A stretch of 64,000 nucleotides of DNA from Butyrivibrio sp. (GCA_017413105.1 JAFPVA010000170.1:21174-85173); one strand, 5' to 3'; shown: positions 1 to 9,400, numbered from the stretch's first letter. Numbers and translations are program-made. Notes: generated by a model from the letters alone, not told the origin.

Positions 1-32
1 AATTGAGGATATGGACAGTTACTGTTCAGGCA

Positions 33-84
33 GAAATGCGCACTAAGTTGCGCATTTCGTGAGAACTTGATGCAGGAGTGAGCG
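33..84. repeat. 52-nt hairpin repeat, copy 1
   Basis: A perfect 10-bp stem (33-42 with 49-58) encloses a 6-nt loop, CTAAGT, and is followed by a conserved 26-nt tail ending GAGTGAGCG. A second copy of the same length lies at 62661-62712 between rpoB and rpoC, with about 42 of 52 positions identical. Two stem positions differ and both changes keep the pairing. There is no T-run after the stem, so it is not a simple terminator. It lies just upstream of the rplJ promoter. Function unknown. Confidence 0.6.
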
Positions 85-103
85 GCAACCTGTTAAAAAG
101 TTG

Positions 104-132
104 TTGACAATAAAAAAATAATATGATAAAGT
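104..132 (+). promoter_or_regulatory. rplJ promoter
   Basis: A perfect -35 box TTGACA (104-109) is followed after 17 nt by a -10-like TAAAGT (127-132, four of six consensus bases). TATGAT at 122-127 is closer to consensus but the spacing would be too short. The site directly precedes the L10 leader, which fits transcription of rplJ-rplL from here. Confidence 0.6.
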
Positions 133-139
133 ATCAAAG

Positions 140-271
140 GTTGTCAGATAAACAAAGGACAACATGCCGAAGACAGCAGGTGTTCCCTTGAGGAACATAA
201 TGTGAATGCGCCTGCCGAGGAAAAGTTTTGATAAGACTTTTTTACCTCTCGATGTCTTCGAGAGGTTTTTC
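140..271 (+). ncRNA. Ribosomal protein L10 leader (autoregulatory mRNA leader)
   Basis: The leader opens with a GTTGTC/GACAAC stem (141-162). It then carries the conserved L10-binding core, in which AGCAGG near 175-180 pairs with CCTGCCGAGG at 211-220 around an internal TTCC/GGAA hairpin. The core is followed by a terminator-type hairpin at 244-271. This layout matches the Firmicutes L10 leader family, in which excess L10 (or the L10-L12 complex) binds its own mRNA leader and reduces expression of rplJ-rplL. Confidence 0.85.
244..271 (+). terminator. Attenuator hairpin in the rplJ leader
   Basis: A 9-bp stem, ACCTCTCGA (244-252) with TCGAGAGGT (258-266), with a 5-nt loop, is followed by a run of T. 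It lies between the L10-binding core and the rplJ ribosome-binding site AGGAGG (291-296). That is the expected position for an attenuator switched by L10 binding. Confidence 0.75.
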
Positions 272-303
272 TTTGGCGGTAAATTCTATAAGGAGGTAAA
301 AAA

Positions 304-864
304 ATGGCAAAGGTTGAACTTAAAAAGCCTGTAGTTGAAGAGATTTCTGCAAAGATTAAAGACGCTCAGGCTGTCGTACTTGTAGATCACCGCGGACTTA
401 CTGTTGCACAGGATACTGAGCTTCGTAAGAAACTTCGTGAAGAAGGCGTATCATATAAGGTTTACAAGAATACGATGATGAACTTCGCATTCCAGGGAAC
501 AGATTTCGAGCAGCTCAAGGATCTTCTTAACGGACCTTCAGCAATGGCTGTATCTGAGTCAGATCCAGCAGCTCCAGCTCGTGTTCTTTATGAGTTTGCT
601 AAGAATGCTAAGGCTCTTGAGATTAAGGGTGGTGTTATAGAAGGCAAGTTCTATGACGCTGAGGCAATGACTGAGATTGCTTCAATTCCTTCAAGAGAGG
701 TTCTTCTTTCAAGACTTCTTGGATCTATGCAGTCACCTATCTCTAACCTGGCTCGCGTTCTTAATCAGATCGCTGAGAAGGACGGAGAGGCAGCTCCTGC
801 TACAGAGGAAGCTCCAGCTGAAGAAGCTGCAGCACCTGCAGAAGAAGCACCAGCAGCAGAGTAA
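304..864 (+). CDS. rplJ: 50S ribosomal protein L10
   Basis: Encodes L10 (186 aa), the base of the ribosomal stalk. Its C-terminal helix carries dimers of L7/L12 and its globular domain binds 23S rRNA. The N-terminal RNA-binding domain covers roughly residues 1-130 and the L12-binding helix about 140-165. The last 25 residues are a low-complexity Ala/Glu/Pro tail, longer than in E. coli L10 (165 aa) but common in Clostridia. The start has AGGAGG 7 nt upstream. rplL follows after 103 nt with no terminator, and the gene is controlled by its own L10 leader. Confidence 0.97.
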   Translation: MAKVELKKPVVEEISAKIKDAQAVVLVDHRGLTVAQDTELRKKLREEGVSYKVYKNTMMNFAFQGTDFEQLKDLLNGPSAMAVSESDPAAPARVLYEFAKNAKALEIKGGVIEGKFYDAEAMTEIASIPSREVLLSRLLGSMQSPISNLARVLNQIAEKDGEAAPATEEAPAEEAAAPAEEAPAAE

Positions 865-967
865 TATTTGCTCTGTAAGTAGACCGATTGCGGCTACATG
901 ATTCAGCAACAGCTGAATAGAAAATGACGAAATAATTTTAAATTATACTAAATGGAGGTATATTATA

Positions 968-1342
968 ATGGCAAAGTTAACAACAGCAGAATTTATCGAT
1001 GCTATCAAAGAGCTTACAGTGCTCGAGTTAAATGATCTTGTAAAGGCTTGTGAGGAAGAGTTCGGCGTATCTGCAGCAGCAGGCGTTGTAGTTGCAGCAG
1101 CTCCTGGCGCAGCAGCAGCTGGTGAGGAGAAGACTGAGTTCAACGTAGAGCTTACAGAGGTTGGTCCTAACAAGGTTAAGGTTATCAAGGTTGTTCGTGA
1201 GATCACAGGTCTTGGACTTAAGGAAGCAAAGGATCTCGTAGACGGCGCTCCTAAGATGATCAAGGAGAACGCTTCTAAGGCTGAGGCTGATGATATCAAG
1301 GCTAAGGTTGAGGCTGAGGGTGCAAAGGTTACTCTTAAGTAA
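968..1342 (+). CDS. rplL: 50S ribosomal protein L7/L12
   Basis: Encodes L7/L12 (124 aa), the mobile stalk protein that recruits and activates translation GTPases. The N-terminal dimerisation helices (about 1-35) are followed by an alanine-rich hinge (about 37-52) and the conserved C-terminal domain, with [10 protein letters not shown] near residue 80. A GGAGG site lies just upstream. It is co-transcribed with rplJ. The intergenic space holds a small ATTCAGC/GCTGAAT hairpin near 901-918 but no promoter that I can see. A strong terminator follows at 1366, so rpoB is not read through from here. Confidence 0.97.
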   Translation: MAKLTTAEFIDAIKELTVLELNDLVKACEEEFGVSAAAGVVVAAAPGAAAAGEEKTEFNVELTEVGPNKVKVIKVVREITGLGLKEAKDLVDGAPKMIKENASKAEADDIKAKVEAEGAKVTLK

Positions 1343-1365
1343 TTTTTTGAATCAGACTATTATAA

Positions 1366-1401
1366 GGGCAGATGCAAAGTTTTTGCGTCTGCTCTTTTTT
1401 T
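1366..1401 (+). terminator. Terminator after rplL
   Basis: A 13-bp stem (1366-1378 with 1382-1394, one G-T pair) with a 3-nt loop is followed by seven or eight T. It is a strong intrinsic terminator closing the rplJ-rplL unit and separating it from the following block. Confidence 0.9.
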
Positions 1402-1405
1402 ATAC

Positions 1406-1411
1406 TATAAT
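1406..1411 (+). promoter_or_regulatory. Possible -10 box for the PqqD-like block
   Basis: A perfect TATAAT lies directly after the rplL terminator T-run. The only -35 candidate at the right spacing is TTGCGT (1383-1388), inside the terminator stem. The spacing is plausible but the -35 match is poor. It is the only promoter-like sequence before 1447. Confidence 0.35.
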
Positions 1412-1446
1412 GTTGTTTGAATTATTTTGGGACGGGGGATTATCTT

Positions 1447-1710
1447 ATGGAACTTAGCGATGTTGTGAAGCTTAAAAAGGACCTGAATGTTACCGATCTT
1501 TCCGGTGAGAAGGTAATGATCGATTTTGAATCCGGTAAGTATTTTATGCTCAAAGGGGCAGGAAATGCTATCTGGGATATTATCCAGGAAGAGATTACTG
1601 TAGAGGGAATAATTGATAAGCTTACCTCAGAATATGATATCTCCAGGGAAGACTGTGAGAAATCAGTTAAGGCTTTTCTTGAAAAGCTGAAGGAATTAGA
1701 TTTTATTTGA
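1447..1710 (+). CDS. PqqD-family peptide-binding protein (RRE-like)
   Basis: A small protein of 87 aa with the PqqD/RiPP-recognition-element pattern: a first half rich in beta strand with the motif GKYFMLKGAGNAIWDII near residues 30-47, then helices. Family members bind leader peptides of ribosomally made natural products and hand them to a modifying or cleaving enzyme. The ATG at 1447 has a GGGGG site 7-8 nt upstream; an in-frame TTG at 1417 has none. It is the first gene of a block with VanZ-like, nucleotidyltransferase, B2-like and HprK-like genes. In that setting it probably serves the B2-like protease. No precursor peptide is visible. Confidence 0.8.
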   Translation: MELSDVVKLKKDLNVTDLSGEKVMIDFESGKYFMLKGAGNAIWDIIQEEITVEGIIDKLTSEYDISREDCEKSVKAFLEKLKELDFI

Positions 1711-1725
1711 TTTTGGAGTTTTGTT

Positions 1726-2307
1726 TTGCTTAAGTGGAGTGATTTGCGCCTTGTAAAGGTGGTATTCTGGAGAGAAATTTCCGGAATACATTTTATGCAT
1801 ATAGCGATAGTTTGTATATTAGCTCTCCTGGTTTTTATACCGGGGATTATCAGAATAAAAAAGAAAAAGAGTACGATTGTTGATGTGATTCTTTCATATC
1901 TTTTGTGTGTATGTGTGGGAATAGTGCTTCTTATTACTATTTTCAGGCGAGAGGCGGGGTATCCCAGAAATATCATCAGTCCGTTTCCAACCTGGGAAAA
2001 TTATGGTGGAAACTGGTTCAAGACGATATTCAGCTTCTTTAATATCATTCTCTTTGTGCCTTTTGGCCTTTTGGTAAGATTAAAACAGTATAGGGTTCCG
2101 GAGAAAAAGGCATTTATTTTTACGGCACTTATGGGTATTTTATTCACATTATTTATCGAAAATACGCAGCTTATTACACAAACAGGGTATTTTGAATTTA
2201 CGGATATGCTGAATAACTTTATTGGTGGAATGTTGGGGGCTAAGCTTGGGGCAATTGTACTTATTTGCCATGATGCGCTTTTTAAGGCTGATAAGTGTAG
2301 GCTGTAA
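1726..2307 (+). CDS. VanZ-like membrane protein
   Basis: A protein of 193 aa with about five membrane segments (near residues 23-43, 52-75, 100-120, 130-150 and 165-185). The VanZ-family signature is seen as FVPFGLL near residue 112, then ENTQ and a DxxNNxxGGxxG stretch near 160-178. VanZ proteins are integral membrane proteins of unclear biochemical role, first seen in teicoplanin resistance. The start is TTG with GGAG 7 nt upstream, 15 nt after the PqqD-like stop. VanZ-like genes also occur beside glycan and lanthipeptide-type loci, so no precise role is claimed. Confidence 0.75.
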   Translation: MLKWSDLRLVKVVFWREISGIHFMHIAIVCILALLVFIPGIIRIKKKKSTIVDVILSYLLCVCVGIVLLITIFRREAGYPRNIISPFPTWENYGGNWFKTIFSFFNIILFVPFGLLVRLKQYRVPEKKAFIFTALMGILFTLFIENTQLITQTGYFEFTDMLNNFIGGMLGAKLGAIVLICHDALFKADKCRL

Positions 2308-2331
2308 TAATAATTTGGCGGGATTATTTGG

Positions 2332-3579
2332 ATGAAAGCTGAAGACAGATATTTTATTGAATTGACAAGGAGAGCCATCAACCGGATTCATGAGGATGAT
2401 GGCTTTTTTGACGCGGCTGATTGGAAAAGGATATTTGAGCTTGCACGGAAAAACGGTCTGGATGCAGTTCTTTTGGATTCGGCCAAGGAGTGTGGAAAGA
2501 TCCCGGAGGATGTTTTAAAAATCTGGGAAGCTGCAAGATTTGAGACTTTCATGAGGCAGGGAGTCCATTTCAAAAAGCTGATGGATATTCTGCGGGAGAT
2601 GAGCTCTGCAGGAATCGACTATGCGGTTTTTAAGGGGCCTGCCATTGCGGCATGTTATCCAAATTCTCTTTACAGATTTTCTTCTGACTCGGATATTCTG
2701 GTAGATGCATCTGACAGACCCAAGGTATCCGCAATGATAGAAAAGAGGGGATATGTAGTCAAAGAACATGAGACCAAGGAAAAGGTGTTTGTATATGAGC
2801 ACGAGGCTTCAGGACACAAGATAGAACTTCATACCAGCGTCTTTGAAGACTATGAAGGGGCAAAGATAGATATCCTTAAGGGGGCGGAAATAGACAGCCC
2901 TGCCCATAGGATAAAGATAAAGACCGAGGGGGGAGAGATAAGAACCTTCGGTGTCAGTGAACACCTCGTATACCTTGTTTTTCATATGATAAAGCATTTT
3001 GTGCTTGAAGGGGCAAATGTCAGATTCTTTGCGGACATTACTGTTTTTATCAACAACAATATCGATCAGATTGATAAAAAGTATTTCTGGGGTTGGATGG
3101 AAAAGTGCAACTATACTGTGTTCTGCGAGAATTTTTTAACTATATGTGTTAAATATCTTGGGCTAAATAAAGATATTCTGGAAGGCCGTATAGCAAAGGC
3201 TTCAGAATCTGTCCTTGAGGATCTGCTCGTGGATTTTATTTATTGTGGAGATTCGGACGAACTGAGAGGAAAGTCCTGGCAGCTTACCGCAACTTTGCAG
3301 CCCTATCTTGTTGGAGAGAGGACCAAAGTAAAAAAGAGCAAAAGAGGAAGGCTTATCAGCTACATTTTTCCGGAGGCAGATGAACTTAACGAGCGCTATA
3401 CTTATGCCAAGAAGCATCACGCTCTTCTTCCGATTGCGTGGGTGCATAGAGCTTTGCATAAGTTTTTGTGGCAGCTGCGTGAAAGAGAAGAGGAAAACTA
3501 TACAGGAATGCAGAAGGTTGAAGTGGTGGAGTCCAGATTAGGACTTCTTGGCAGTGTTGGGCTGCTTGATGAGGAATAG
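2332..3579 (+). CDS. Uncharacterised nucleotidyltransferase-fold protein
   Basis: 415 aa, resembling the uncharacterised nucleotidyltransferase family (NTP_transf_5). A central motif AVFKGPAIAACYP (about residues 96-108) and SSDSDILV (about 115-122) give the KG...SDxD pattern of the fold, with aspartates likely to bind metal. Such proteins recur next to PqqD-like, B2-like and HprK-like genes in lasso-peptide and exopolysaccharide loci; their substrate is not established. The next gene starts 14 nt after its stop. The C-terminal 60 residues are charged and less conserved in appearance. The family call is fairly firm and the function unknown. Confidence 0.7.
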   Translation: MKAEDRYFIELTRRAINRIHEDDGFFDAADWKRIFELARKNGLDAVLLDSAKECGKIPEDVLKIWEAARFETFMRQGVHFKKLMDILREMSSAGIDYAVFKGPAIAACYPNSLYRFSSDSDILVDASDRPKVSAMIEKRGYVVKEHETKEKVFVYEHEASGHKIELHTSVFEDYEGAKIDILKGAEIDSPAHRIKIKTEGGEIRTFGVSEHLVYLVFHMIKHFVLEGANVRFFADITVFINNNIDQIDKKYFWGWMEKCNYTVFCENFLTICVKYLGLNKDILEGRIAKASESVLEDLLVDFIYCGDSDELRGKSWQLTATLQPYLVGERTKVKKSKRGRLISYIFPEADELNERYTYAKKHHALLPIAWVHRALHKFLWQLREREEENYTGMQKVEVVESRLGLLGSVGLLDEE

Positions 3580-3593
3580 CCCGGGGGAGCTAT

Positions 3594-4028
3594 ATGAGAA
3601 TATCAGTGCTTCGGTTTCTTAAGTACAACCGAAATAAGAGGATGACTCTTGCAATATGGTATCTTACAGCCTTTTACAGACTGCAGATGCTGATGGTGCC
3701 ATCGAAGAGCCTTGAGAAAAAATGGGGCGAAAAGGGAAAAGAGTCTCCAAATGAGGATACAATGCAAAACTACAGATATGCTTATGATGTTTCTTTGGAG
3801 GTCAATAGAATCGCTGACAAGACCCCCTGGGAGAGCAAGTGTCTTGTAAGGGCGTTGACGGCCAGATATCTTTTACACAGAAAAGGAATAGTTACAACTA
3901 TGTATCTGGGTGTGGGAAAAGATGATGAGGGCAAGATGATAGCCCACAGCTGGCTAAGATGTGGCGAGAACTATGTCACCGGTGGTGATGGCAGTGGATT
4001 TGCTGTGGTGGCGAAGTTTTGCAAGTGA
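3594..4028 (+). CDS. Lasso-peptide B2-like cysteine protease (transglutaminase fold)
   Basis: 144 aa, the usual size of stand-alone B2 proteins. The transglutaminase-like triad is visible: Cys83 in the motif KCLVRALTARYLLHRKG, His118 in AHSWL, and a likely Asp at 132 in GGDGSGF. B2 proteins cut the leader from a precursor peptide presented by a PqqD-like partner. The start has GGGGGAG just upstream. It sits between the nucleotidyltransferase and the HprK-like gene. No asparagine-synthetase-like macrocyclase and no precursor gene were found nearby, so its true substrate is open. Confidence 0.75.
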   Translation: MRISVLRFLKYNRNKRMTLAIWYLTAFYRLQMLMVPSKSLEKKWGEKGKESPNEDTMQNYRYAYDVSLEVNRIADKTPWESKCLVRALTARYLLHRKGIVTTMYLGVGKDDEGKMIAHSWLRCGENYVTGGDGSGFAVVAKFCK

Positions 4029-4036
4029 GGGAGCAG

Positions 4037-4948
4037 ATGAACTATAAGTATTTGATCTATGGACTTAAGGTTGAGTCTGAATTTGAGATAGAAGAGGCCT
4101 ACAGAAAAGAATTCGATGCTGAAGCGGATGTTAGAGTCGTAATCGGGGATATTCCGCAGGAAGTACTGGACTTGTATGAGAATAGTGGAAACGAAAGAAG
4201 TTCTGTGGCTGTAACAAAAGAGGCAATGATTTTCAGAATTGATGGCGAGGCGTACTTCTGGGTTACCAAAGATGTTATTACTATTGCCCCTTTTGAAGGC
4301 TCTAATATGGCACATATAAAGAGCTATCTTCTTGGAAGCAGCTTTGGATATTGCTTTTTTTTAAGAAAGCAGGTTCTTCTTCACGGGGGAGCTGTAGCAA
4401 AGTATGGAAAGGGCGTTATAGTCACCGGGGAGTCAGGAGCTGGAAAATCCACTGTTTCTGATGCTCTTTCGGATAAGGAATATCTTTTTGTTTCGGACGA
4501 TGTCTGCGCCATATCATTTGATGGGGATAAGCCTCACATAAACATGGCTTTTCCTCAGAAAAAGCTCTGCAGAGATGCGGCCTTAAAGAGGGGGTATGAT
4601 CTGTCGGAACTTATCTACATCGACGAAGACCGGGATAAGTTTGCACTAAGGCTAAAAGATGGCTTTTTACCCGAGGGAATAGATTTTGACTATCTTTTTG
4701 AGCTTGTTTTCACGGAGAAAGACACCTTATCTTTTAAAGAAGTACAGGGGCATGAGAAACTGATGCTCGTTCTTCGCAATGTTTTCAGGGGAGAGGATAC
4801 CTTCCGGATATGGGGCGCTTCTCCGGAGTACATGCAGCTTTGCCTTAATCTTGCGTCCAAAGTCAGGATTTTTCAGATAGCAAGACCAAAGGATAAGGAT
4901 ACTCTTAAGGAGATTGTGGATTTTATTGACAGTACCGTAAAAGGCTGA
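4037..4948 (+). CDS. HPr-kinase-like P-loop protein
   Basis: 303 aa. The C-terminal half looks like the catalytic domain of HPr kinase/phosphorylase: HGG near residue 118, a clear P-loop GESGAGKS at 131-138, then SDD near 155. The N-terminal half is unlike the HprK regulatory domain. Family members in lasso-peptide loci phosphorylate the precursor peptide's C-terminus; others in glycan loci have no known substrate. The start is placed at ATG 4037 with GAGG upstream, 8 nt after the previous stop; an in-frame TTG at 4019 would overlap that gene. It is the last gene of the block. Confidence 0.75.
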   Translation: MNYKYLIYGLKVESEFEIEEAYRKEFDAEADVRVVIGDIPQEVLDLYENSGNERSSVAVTKEAMIFRIDGEAYFWVTKDVITIAPFEGSNMAHIKSYLLGSSFGYCFFLRKQVLLHGGAVAKYGKGVIVTGESGAGKSTVSDALSDKEYLFVSDDVCAISFDGDKPHINMAFPQKKLCRDAALKRGYDLSELIYIDEDRDKFALRLKDGFLPEGIDFDYLFELVFTEKDTLSFKEVQGHEKLMLVLRNVFRGEDTFRIWGASPEYMQLCLNLASKVRIFQIARPKDKDTLKEIVDFIDSTVKG

Positions 4949-5039
4949 TTTAGAGGAAAAATAACAAAATTTCAGTTTTGATTGTAAGATTTGACATATT
5001 ATTTGCAAATTATAAAACGTATTTTTATATTGCTGTCAA

Positions 5040-5068
5040 TTGTCAATGAATGCTAATGATTGTATAAT
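5040..5068 (+). promoter_or_regulatory. Promoter for the GT4 gene at 5138
   Basis: TTGTCA (5040-5045), a 17-nt spacer and a perfect TATAAT (5063-5068) form a near-consensus vegetative promoter. The predicted transcript starts about 5075 and has a leader of roughly 60 nt. That leader holds a short open frame of 11 codons (5097-5132) of doubtful meaning. Confidence 0.8.
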
Positions 5069-5137
5069 TTTGCGGATGGTTTAAACACGGAATACTATGA
5101 ACTGCGAAGAACAGTATTTAATGGAGAATTGAAAGCA

Positions 5138-6340
5138 ATGAAAGTACTTATGGTAAACAAATTTCTCTATCCTAACGGTGGATCAGAGACTTATATTTTT
5201 AAATTGGGAGAAGCTCTCGTGGCAAGAGGTCATGAAGTCCAGTATTTTGGAATGGAGCATGAGGGCAGATGCGTTGGAAACAAGGTAAATGCTTATACTC
5301 AGGATATGGATTTCCACAATGCAAGTAAGCTTGAGAAGATGACCTATCCCCTCAAGACAATCTATTCAAAGGATGCACGTCAGAAGATTAGGCTGGTTCT
5401 TGATGATTTTAAGCCGGATGTGGTTCATCTTAACAACTTTAACTATCAGCTCACACCTTCAGTTATTCTTGAGGTTGTTAAGTGGAGAAAAGAGACAAAC
5501 CGTAAGTGCAAGATTGTATTTACTGCCCATGATTATCAGCTTGTCTGCCCTAACCATATGTGCAATAACCCTAATACTCATGAGAACTGCGAGAAGTGTC
5601 TCAGCGGTAAGTTCATGAATTGCACAAAGGGCAAGTGTATCCATGGAAGTACAGCCAAGAGTGCTATCGGTACCATGGAGGCTACTTTCTGGAAGCTTAA
5701 AGGAACCTACAAGTATATTGATAAGTTCATTTGCTGCAGTGAGTTCATGAAGAGTAAGCTCGACTCAAATCCTCTTTTTGCCCCTAAGACCGTAGCTATC
5801 CATAATTTCATCGATGAAATAGAGTGGGTAGATGTTCAGAAAGAGGACTATGTACTCTATTTTGGCAGATATTCAGAAGAAAAGGGCATCAGAACTCTTA
5901 TCGAGGCTGCAAAGAGAATGCCTGAAGTAGATTTCATTTTTGCCGGAAAAGGACCTCTTGAAGATCTTCTTGATGGAGTTTCCAATATTAAAAATGTTGG
6001 ATTCCAGAGCGGAAAGGATCTTGAGAATCTTATCCGTAAGGCTAAGATGTCTGTATATCCTTCAGAATGGTACGAGAACTGTCCATTCTCAGTTATGGAA
6101 TCCCAGCTTTATGGAACACCTGTAATCGGTGCAAATATTGGTGGTATTCCTGAGCTTATAAAGGTTGGCAAGACAGGCCTTCTGTACAACAGCGGAGATG
6201 TGGATCAGCTTTGCGATGCTATCCATTCCATCTGGCAGGATGACAAAAAAGCAGGCGAGATGCATGAGGCATGCAGAGAGCTCAGCTTTGACAATATTGA
6301 CCAGTATATGGAGAAACTATTAAATATTTATTCGGCTTAA
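5138..6340 (+). CDS. GT4-family glycosyltransferase
   Basis: 400 aa with a two-Rossmann GT-B layout. The N-terminal part contains NKFLYPNGGSETYI, and the C-terminal nucleotide-sugar half has FGRYSEEKGIRTLIEA near residue 250 and an E-x7-E-type stretch, NCPFSVMESQLYGTPVIG, near 330. Between them is a cysteine-rich segment (about 145-175, with several CxxC-like pairs) found in some GT4 proteins and possibly metal binding. The start ATG 5138 has GGAG upstream; upstream in-frame codons overlap the promoter. It is a single-gene unit with its own promoter and terminator. Its codon choice is more biased towards frequent codons than the later glycan genes. Sugar and acceptor unknown. Confidence 0.88.
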   Translation: MKVLMVNKFLYPNGGSETYIFKLGEALVARGHEVQYFGMEHEGRCVGNKVNAYTQDMDFHNASKLEKMTYPLKTIYSKDARQKIRLVLDDFKPDVVHLNNFNYQLTPSVILEVVKWRKETNRKCKIVFTAHDYQLVCPNHMCNNPNTHENCEKCLSGKFMNCTKGKCIHGSTAKSAIGTMEATFWKLKGTYKYIDKFICCSEFMKSKLDSNPLFAPKTVAIHNFIDEIEWVDVQKEDYVLYFGRYSEEKGIRTLIEAAKRMPEVDFIFAGKGPLEDLLDGVSNIKNVGFQSGKDLENLIRKAKMSVYPSEWYENCPFSVMESQLYGTPVIGANIGGIPELIKVGKTGLLYNSGDVDQLCDAIHSIWQDDKKAGEMHEACRELSFDNIDQYMEKLLNIYSA

Positions 6341-6414
6341 TGGTGTTATTGTAATATTATCCTTTTTTAACACAATCTTAATAAAGTTATAAACTGAATA
6401 ATGATACAATTAAT

Positions 6415-6448
6415 GTGCTTGCGAATGGCTTTTCGTAGGCACATTTTT
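6415..6448 (+). terminator. Terminator after the GT4 gene
   Basis: An 11-bp stem (6415-6425 with 6432-6442, two G-T pairs) with a 6-nt loop and five T after it. A TACAAT box at 6405-6410 just before it could be a -10 for the next gene. In that case the hairpin would lie at the very start of that transcript. I favour a plain terminator. Confidence 0.65.
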
Positions 6449-6482
6449 CGCTTTTTCAGGCTGTTAAAAGGAGGCAGATGAT

Positions 6483-9400
6483 ATGCTCGCAAGGCGATTA
6501 TTTGCAATCACCATGACCGGAATAATAACAGTGACGTCTGCTTTCGTTAGCAGCGTGACTTCTTATGCAACTGAGGATGGTGGTATTGTCTTCTTTTCAG
6601 ATTCCGAGGGATTTGAAGAAGCTCCTGTAGATAACAGCTACTATGAGGAGACAACTTCGGATACTACTGCTGAAGTAAACGAAATTCAAGAGGAGTATCA
6701 GGAAAATCAGAGCCAAAACGAAGTGGTTCGTGAAACTACGTACGAGGCTGAAACTGAGACTGAGACTAAGCCTGAGGCAGCCAGGTCTCTTTCCGGTGAA
6801 GAAGATCCTGAAAGCGTAATCGAGCCTGAAGAAGAGCTTAATCCGGATGAGTTAGAGCAAAAAGAAATTGATCCGGAAGAAATCAATCCGGAAGAAATCA
6901 ATCCGGAAGAATCTGAGGAAATTCTAACTGAAGAAGAATACAGCGATGCTATCTTCTCTGTCAGGTTTTATCCCAATGGTGGACAACTTATCAGCGAATT
7001 TACACTGAGCGAAGATGTGAATTCTTGGGAATATGATGTAACAGACGGCGTTATGACTGTTTATGCCCAGAGCGCGAAAAATGCCTTGATGGGCTTTGGC
7101 TATGCGCTTGAAATGACGGATGGCAGCAGGACCTTTGATGGCTGGTACTATGATGAAAGCATGTCTGAAAAGGCAGATTTTGGCGAAGGTATCCCTTTAA
7201 AGAGAGATATTTCTTTGTATGCCGGATTTTCTGATTCTGCGTCACCCTATGTTTATGAAGAGATTTCTATAGTAGACAGTCTTATTGAGCAGGAATTTGA
7301 AGGTCTTGCCGAGGTTAAGGAAATTGCACAGTTAAATGAGATAGAAGATGAGGAACTGCTGGATTCGGAAATTCCTTCTGAAATTGAGCTTCCGCCTGAT
7401 GATGAAGAAGTTCCGGCAGAGGATGACAGTATTTATGCTGTAAGATTTAATCCCGGTGAAGGACAGATCATCAGTGAGTTTGAAGTTGGTGAAGATGTAA
7501 GCTCCTGGGACTATGATGCAGCTGAACGGGTTATGACGCTTTATGTACAGGGCGCCAGAGATGTAATAAAGGGTGTAAATTATGCTCTTGCGGTGCCGGA
7601 TGGCAGTAAGAACTTTGATGGTTGGTATTATGATGAAGCTTTGACACAAAAAGCAGATCTCCAGGCTGGAATTGCTTTTGCCGGGGATACTACGCTTTAT
7701 GCCGGATTTTCAGATAACAACAATGCTCCGAATATATTTGAACAGCTGATAAGTAAAATTACCGGTACTGCAGAAAAGGAGCCTGTAGCTGAGGTGAGCC
7801 TTAATGTGCCTACCGATGAGGTTATTCCGGAGGATTCAGCTGAGGAAGCACTGGAAGCAAGAAAAGAAATGACTTCAAGCGACCTTATCCTGCCAGAGGA
7901 TGAGGTTAAGATTGCTGCGACTGTAGAGCCGAAGGAAGAGAAGGCTGAAGAGAAAGTAGAAGGACAGACGGAAGAATCAAAGGAAGTACAGTCTGACGAG
8001 AAGGCAGACGGACAGAAGGAAGGGGCAAAAGAAGAGAAGGCTGTAGATAAGGCTACAGAACAAACGGAAGATAAGAGCGCAGAAAATAAAGAAGAACAGG
8101 TAGCAGAGGAGAAGACTGGAGAATTAAAGGAAGAACAGACAACTGGGAATAAAGAAGACCAGGAAGAACCTGCAGATACAATTCATACAATTAAGTTTTA
8201 TCCGGGAGAGGGAACTCTCATAAGTGAATTCAAGATTGGGGATAATGTGTCTGACTGGAACTATGATTCTTCCACTGGAATAATGACCATGCATGTTGCT
8301 GCCTCCCCGGATGTGATAAAAGGGATTGACTATACTCTTGAAACTGCAAATGGCAGTAAATCATTTGAAGGCTGGTATTATGATGAGGCCCTGACAAAGG
8401 AAGCTGACCTTGAAGCAGGAATCACTGTTGATAAGGATATTTCTTTATATGCTGCTTTTGGAGATGGCAAGGATTCTAAATCTGAGACTGAGCAACAAGG
8501 TAGTGAAGAGATAAGTGCAGCAGTGCCTGATGCCGGTGATGCGCAAAGTGATAAAAAAGATAGTGATGCTAATGATGCTCAGAGCGGGGCAGATTCAGAC
8601 AATACACTTGAGTCAGATGGAGCTGAGGTTGTTGCAGCAAGAGAAGAGCTGGATTCTGAAGATGGAACAAAATCTGATTCTGAAGAAGCTCAGGATGATA
8701 AGCTTCATATAATACGTTTTTATCCGGGAGAGGGAACTCTTATAAGTGAATTTAAGACTGGTGATAATGTATCTGACTGGGAATATGATCCTGCCAGCGG
8801 AATAATGACCATGCATGTTTCCGCCTCTTCGGATGTCATAAAAGGGATAGATTATACCCTTGAAACTGTAAACGGCAGTAAATCATTTGAGGGCTGGTAT
8901 TATGATGAGGCACTGACAAAGGAAGCTGATCTTGAAGCAGGAATCACTGTGGATAAGGACATTTCTTTGTATGCTGCGTTTGGAGATGGTAAGACTTCCA
9001 ATGAGGAAAGTGCATCTGAATCTGAGACTGAGCAACAAGGTAGTGAAGAGATGAGCGCAGCAGTGCCTGAATCAGGCGGTGAGCCTAACATTGCTCAGGG
9101 CGGATCAGAATCAGAGGATACCCTTGCGTCAGATGAAGCGGAGGCTATTGCGGCAAGAGAAGAACTTGCTTCTGATGGTGAAGAATCTGATTCAATAGAA
9201 ACTCGGGATGATGTGCTTCATACTGTTCGTTTTTATCCCGGAGAAGGCACTCTTATAAGTGAATTCAAAATCACTGACCAGGTAATAGACTGGGAGTATG
9301 AGCCATCAACTAAACTCATGACAATGTATTTTCCAAGCTCCACCAAGGTGCTTAAAGGGATTGACTATTCGCTTGAAGTTGCAAATGGCCAAAAAGAGTT

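Noticed and set aside
943-1299. A 118-codon frame on the minus strand opposite rplL
   Set aside because: It is fully inside rplL, rich in Ser/Ala from the reverse of the Ala/Glu codons, and has no ribosome-binding site. It is a shadow of the real gene.
5097-5132. An 11-codon frame in the leader of the GT4 gene as a lasso precursor or regulatory peptide
   Set aside because: It has no good ribosome-binding site, is too short for a precursor with leader and core, and lacks a recognisable leader motif.
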